A DNA stretch of 8,897 bases, taken from an uncultured Clostridia bacterium. GTDB lineage: Bacteria; Bacillota; Clostridia; Christensenellales; Aristaeellaceae. Below, one piece after another: positions 6,266 through 8,897 of the stretch. Where the stretch lies: positions 1 to 8,897 of the forward strand of contig CALVTV010000007.1 in the NCBI GenBank assembly GCA_944363005.1. Direction: 5' to 3'. Within the stretch, counting starts at the first letter, position 1; the number at the start of each line of letters is the position of its first letter. The translations under genes were made by a program, and so were the position numbers. Below the pieces are notes generated by a model. The model was not told where the DNA came from. It searched no databases and saw only the letters and a program-made list of their open reading frames with translations.

Positions 6266-6606
6266 GTCTGTGAGCGATGCCTGTAAGCCGAGTTCTGTTG
6301 GAGGCGGTCATCTATCTAGACCCATCGTTACCGAGGGGTTCAAGCGAAATCCTGAGAGCTCGACGGGCCGTCTCAAGCGCTCTTTCGTTTCTTGCTCCGA
6401 GTGGGGTTTACATCGCGGACAAGTCGCCATGCCGCGGGTGAGCTCTTACCTCACCTTTCCACCCTTACATGCCGGTGGCATGCGGTATCTCTCTGTTGCA
6501 CTTTCCCTGGGGTCGCCCCCGCCGGGTGTTACCCGGCACTCTGCCCTATGGAGCTCGGACTTTCCTCACACCTTTCGGCGCGCGGCCGCCCAGCAACCTC
6601 ACAAAC
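6266..6606 (-). ncRNA. rnpB: RNase P RNA, class A
   Basis: This is the catalytic RNA of ribonuclease P, which removes 5' leaders from tRNA precursors together with the protein RnpA. Near the 5' end the minus strand carries the universal GAGGAAAGTCCGAGCTCC core (P4 5' strand). Then come the TGCAACAGAGAGATACCGC and GTGAGGTAAGAGCTCACC regions, AAACCCCACTCGGAGCAAG, TAGATAGATGACCG, and close to the 3' end ACAGAACTCGGCTTACAGG (P4 3' strand). P1 is TGTGAG (6603-6598) with CTCACA (6274-6269). The AAACCCCAC-CGGAGCAAG region and the P15-P17 type arm match class A, the kind in most bacteria including many Clostridia, rather than Bacillus class B. About 340 nt is on the short side for class A. The ends are set from the promoter, P1 and the terminator, and are accurate to a few bases. 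Confidence 0.96.
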
Positions 6607-6612
6607 ATTCAT

Positions 6613-6641
6613 ATTTTAGCACAGAAAAGACCGATTGTCAA
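6613..6641 (-). promoter_or_regulatory. Strong sigma-A promoter for rnpB
   Basis: On the minus strand a consensus TTGACA (6641-6636) is followed after exactly 17 bp by TAAAAT (6618-6613), with TGC in front as an extended -10 element. Initiation is expected at about 6606, just before the P1 helix of RNase P RNA. The promoter starts 14 bp after the stop of the zinc-ribbon gene. It is the closest match to consensus in the window. Confidence 0.93.
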
Positions 6642-6654
6642 CGCAGCAGGCGAA

Positions 6655-7362
6655 TCAGCGGACAAGGATGATGCGTCCACAGTTTTCGCATTCCACATAC
6701 GGCACGCCCGTGCGCACGCGGTCCTTGTCTGCGGCGGACAACTGCATGTTGCAACCTCCGCAGCGATCCTCGTGCAGGCGGGTGATGGGAGGCATGGCAT
6801 GGCGCTTGATGGCCTTGTATTTCTCCAGCAGATCGGCGTCAATGCCCTTGGCCTCTTTGGCCACCTTCTGCTTGAGCTCCTCCAGCTTGACCACGGCGAC
6901 CTTGTACTCCTCGTCGTAAATGACCTTGATCCGGTCAAATTCCGCACGCGCTTTCGCCGCACGCACGCGGACCTCACGCTGCTGACGGTCGCGCGCCTCG
7001 GAGTCCTTGCGCATCTTGGCCAGTTCCGCCTCGTAGCGGGAGAGCGTTGCAACGAGCTTCTGCAGCGAAGCCATCTGCTTCTTGACGTCCTCCAGGTTCT
7101 CCGGACGGTTGTTTTCCAGGTTGGCAGTCGCCTCCGCCACGGAGCCGCTCAGACGCTTGATCTCGTCGGCCAACGCCGCCATGCGGTCGGCCATGACCTC
7201 CACGTCCGTTTCGATCTTCTTGAGCACATTCTGCTGCTCCAGCAGAAAATCGCGATGCTTGAGCAATTCCTTGCGGTTGCTGTTGTTGCGCATCTCCTTT
7301 TCGTACTGATCCAGCTCCATGTCCACCTGTTGATACTGCCACAAAAGTTCGTACTGTTCCAA
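6655..7362 (-). CDS. Coiled-coil zinc-ribbon protein (DUF164 / C4-type zinc ribbon family)
   Basis: The 235-residue protein is a long charged coiled coil (about residues 10-190, heptad-like Leu/Ala/Lys/Glu) ending in a four-cysteine zinc ribbon: CGGC (201-204) and CENC (225-228). This layout is the DUF164 family. Members in other bacteria are linked to flagellar or secretion chaperoning (HP0958-like proteins in Helicobacter, CdsZ in Chlamydia), but the role in Firmicutes is unclear. No flagellar or secretion gene is nearby, so I give no function. I chose the TTG at 7360-7362 because GGAGG lies 8 nt upstream and the resulting MEQYELLWQYQQVD start looks like family N-termini. A GTG at 7381-7383, directly after the preceding stop codon, would add seven residues but lacks a ribosome binding site. 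It follows trmK-nif3 closely and is likely co-transcribed with it. Confidence 0.9.
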   Translation of the reverse strand: MEQYELLWQYQQVDMELDQYEKEMRNNSNRKELLKHRDFLLEQQNVLKKIETDVEVMADRMAALADEIKRLSGSVAEATANLENNRPENLEDVKKQMASLQKLVATLSRYEAELAKMRKDSEARDRQQREVRVRAAKARAEFDRIKVIYDEEYKVAVVKLEELKQKVAKEAKGIDADLLEKYKAIKRHAMPPITRLHEDRCGGCNMQLSAADKDRVRTGVPYVECENCGRIILVR

Positions 7363-7370
7363 AATCAGGC

Positions 7371-7377
7371 CCTCCTC
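7371..7377 (-). promoter_or_regulatory. Ribosome binding site deciding a TTG start for the zinc-ribbon gene
   Basis: GAGGAGG lies 8 nt before the TTG at 7360-7362 and falls inside the coding frame if the upstream GTG at 7381-7383 is used. Its position favours the rare TTG codon as the true start. Confidence 0.65.
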
Positions 7378-7383
7378 ATCCAC

Positions 7384-8832
7384 TTAACGCCCAAAAGGGT
7401 TCCCCTTTGAGCAGAAAACCGTCATTTTATATTGTAACGCATCCGCCGCTTTTTGTAAAGCCTGCGCGAGCACTTCGCAAACGGGATTCTCCGTTTCAAA
7501 ATGGCCCGCTTCCAGCACGCAGACGCCAGCATCCAGCGCATCGAGCGCCTGGTGATGATGCACCTCGCCCGTGATAAAGCAGTCCGCCCCCAGCGCCTGT
7601 GCCTCGCCGATTTCGCTACTGCCAGCGCCGGAGCAGCAGCCCAAAACGCGCACAGGCGCATCTACATGACCGTAAACGCGCACTACAGCGTGCAGCTTTC
7701 GCTGTGCAAGTGCGGCCAGAGCGCCCAGCGTCATGCCCTCCGGCAAATCACCCAATCGCACGCATCCTTCGCCGCGGACGTTTTGCGCCCCAAGCAGCGC
7801 CATCAGGGTATCGTTCACGCCGCCCGGCGCCGCATCAAGGTTGGTATGTGCCGCAATATGCGCGATACCCGCTTCGGCAAGCGCCAGCATGAGCCTGCCT
7901 TCCCGATCTTCATCCGTCACCCGCTTGCGCGCAGAAAACATGATGGGATGATGCGTGAGAATCACCTGTACGCCCAAGGCTTTCGCTTCTTGTAGCACAC
8001 TTTCCGTCAGATCAAGCGCCACCAGAACACCTGTGACCTCGCGCTGCGCATGGCCCACGAGCAATCCGACATTGTCCCATTCCTCAGCCAATTCAAACGG
8101 CGCAATCCCATTGACCAGGTCAACCACGTCGCAAACCCTGCAAGTCTTCATCCCCATCGCCTCCGATATCCAGATCAGTTCGTCACGGTTTTGCTGCATT
8201 CTCGCTTGCGCGCTCTGCCGCAGTGCTGCTTTTTGCATTTCGCGCACACGCACCCCGCGCTGCCAAGCAAAATACGCTCGCTGCCCCGCGTCTTGGGTTC
8301 CATGAATCGCTGTGCCCATCAAGGCTTCCCGCTGCGTCAAACGATGCGGCTGAGCCGCGCGCACGCGAAGCGTCACATAATGCCGGCCGGCGGCGCAACA
8401 GTAAATCTCGCGTTCCACGTCAAACCCCATCTGCGCCAAACCTGTACGCAGAATGGGCAAATCTGTGTTGGCTTGCAATACCAGCGCCGCATGCCCAATG
8501 CGCGAGCGTCCGCTTTCGACGATATGCAGGATGGTCTGTGCCCCCATGCCCGCGATGGCGATCGCGTCCACCGGCTCTTCAATCGCATCGAGCCCATCGG
8601 CCACCGCAAAGCGCACGCGATTTCCGGCGCCGAGGAGCAGCTTTTTCGCCTTCTCCAACGAAGGTGCGCTCACGTCGCAGGCGAGCACCTGCAAATCCGG
8701 CCGGTATTCAAGCAAAGCCGCCGTCAAGCGCCCATGGTCACAGCCGACATCCGCAGCGCGCGGGCAGCTAATGCCTTCCATCGCCTCAAGCATGAGGGAG
8801 GCCACCGCGTTCAGTCGTTCATCCAGATGCAT
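7384..8832 (-). CDS. In-frame fusion: tRNA (adenine-N1) methyltransferase TrmK + Nif3/DUF34 metal-binding protein
   Basis: The single 482-residue frame joins two proteins that are usually separate neighbours (trmK and yqfO/nif3 in Bacillus). Residues 1-227 are TrmK, which methylates A22 of tRNA with S-adenosylmethionine. AADVGCDHGRLTAALLE (26-42) is the SAM loop, ACDVS (51-55) the acidic ribose-binding strand end, IAGMGAQT (93-100) the family motif, and a helical coiled-coil end follows. Residues 228-482 are a short Nif3 domain without the PII-like insertion of YqfO. It has EEWDNVGL, THHP (293-296), HTNLD (329-333), GEVHHH (422-427) and HFETE (444-448), all likely dinuclear metal ligands; its activity is unsettled in the family. 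The ATG at 8830-8832 has AGGGG about 7 nt upstream. The frame is open to a GTG at 8895, but no ribosome binding site can be judged there. A strong site at 8160-8164 suggests that Nif3 may also be made alone from 8151. Confidence 0.93.
   Translation of the reverse strand: MHLDERLNAVASLMLEAMEGISCPRAADVGCDHGRLTAALLEYRPDLQVLACDVSAPSLEKAKKLLLGAGNRVRFAVADGLDAIEEPVDAIAIAGMGAQTILHIVESGRSRIGHAALVLQANTDLPILRTGLAQMGFDVEREIYCCAAGRHYVTLRVRAAQPHRLTQREALMGTAIHGTQDAGQRAYFAWQRGVRVREMQKAALRQSAQARMQQNRDELIWISEAMGMKTCRVCDVVDLVNGIAPFELAEEWDNVGLLVGHAQREVTGVLVALDLTESVLQEAKALGVQVILTHHPIMFSARKRVTDEDREGRLMLALAEAGIAHIAAHTNLDAAPGGVNDTLMALLGAQNVRGEGCVRLGDLPEGMTLGALAALAQRKLHAVVRVYGHVDAPVRVLGCCSGAGSSEIGEAQALGADCFITGEVHHHQALDALDAGVCVLEAGHFETENPVCEVLAQALQKAADALQYKMTVFCSKGNPFGR
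8149..8164 (-). promoter_or_regulatory. nif3: Internal ribosome binding site and ATG at the trmK-nif3 junction
   Basis: GGAGG (8164-8160) lies 8 nt before an in-frame ATG at 8151-8149. The protein from that ATG begins MKTCRVCDVVDLVNGIAP, which lines up with the normal N-terminus of stand-alone Nif3 proteins, and is 255 residues long, close to Escherichia coli YbgI. This is the signal expected for a separate nif3 gene, yet no stop codon ends trmK before it. Confidence 0.75.
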
Positions 8833-8897
8833 TGCTTTCCCCTTTCTGCCGCCAAACTGCAGCCCGTAGACAAAAGAAGGAACGCAGACCTCCACGT
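8833..8897 (-). other. Right-edge segment upstream of trmK
   Basis: This 65-bp piece is open in all three minus-strand frames, so it could be the end of an upstream gene or a leader. It contains the trmK ribosome binding site (AAAGGGG) but no recognisable promoter or protein motif. Confidence 0.4.

Noticed and set aside
6069..6311. 80-codon minus-strand frame covering the rpsB leader and rnpB 3' end
   Set aside because: It starts inside rnpB, crosses the rnpB terminator and promoter region, and has no ribosome binding site.
6195..6671. Plus-strand open frames across the RNase P RNA region (for example 6195-6671, 6392-6619, 6469-7410)
   Set aside because: They are antisense to rnpB. The strand carries universally conserved RNA core elements, and translated fragments of this region are a known source of spurious hypothetical proteins.
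1..8897. CRISPR arrays, transposons, prophage, toxin-antitoxin or defence genes
   Set aside because: No direct-repeat arrays, inverted terminal repeats or transposase/integrase/nuclease motifs were found. All accepted genes are core housekeeping genes in a familiar order.

Overview
The window looks like a chromosomal housekeeping region of a Firmicute, most likely a fairly GC-rich member of the Clostridia. This rests on the gene order rpsB-tsf-pyrH-frr-uppS-cdsA-dxr, a trmK/nif3 pair next to a zinc-ribbon gene, strong GGAGG ribosome binding sites, sigma-A type promoters and a class A (not Bacillus-type class B) RNase P RNA. A finer placement, for example Christensenellales or Ruminococcaceae relatives, would be a guess. 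Every gene I accept is on the minus strand, so transcription runs from high to low coordinates.

Layout in transcription order. (1) 8832-7384: one open frame encoding a TrmK-type tRNA methyltransferase joined in frame to a Nif3/DUF34 metal-binding protein. A good internal Shine-Dalgarno site and ATG sit at the junction. (2) 7362-6655: a coiled-coil protein with a C-terminal four-cysteine zinc ribbon. (3) 6606-6266: rnpB, with a near-perfect promoter in front and an intrinsic terminator behind. (4) 6164-5343 and 5307-4396: a strong extended -10 promoter, a roughly 100-nt structured leader, then rpsB and tsf, closed by a terminator. (5) 4316-3606: pyrH, only 36 nt after that terminator and followed by a second strong terminator. 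(6) A new promoter at 3399-3428 drives frr, an ATGA-coupled 71-residue unknown protein, a hairpin-rich spacer, uppS, cdsA and dxr. dxr runs off the left edge.

The genes combine translation (S2, EF-Ts, ribosome recycling factor, tRNA methylation, tRNA 5' processing), UMP phosphorylation, and envelope precursor supply. In the last group Dxr feeds the MEP isoprenoid pathway, UppS makes the C55 carrier lipid and CdsA makes CDP-diacylglycerol. I see no mobile element, CRISPR array, phage gene or defence system. I do not think the window holds an exotic new system. The points worth a second look are the trmK-nif3 fusion with its internal start, the coupled small PASTA-like protein between frr and uppS, the hairpins before uppS, the terminators flanking pyrH, the rpsB leader, a cysteine cluster in EF-Ts, and a possible GGA in place of the GGU tRNA-contact motif in RNase P RNA.
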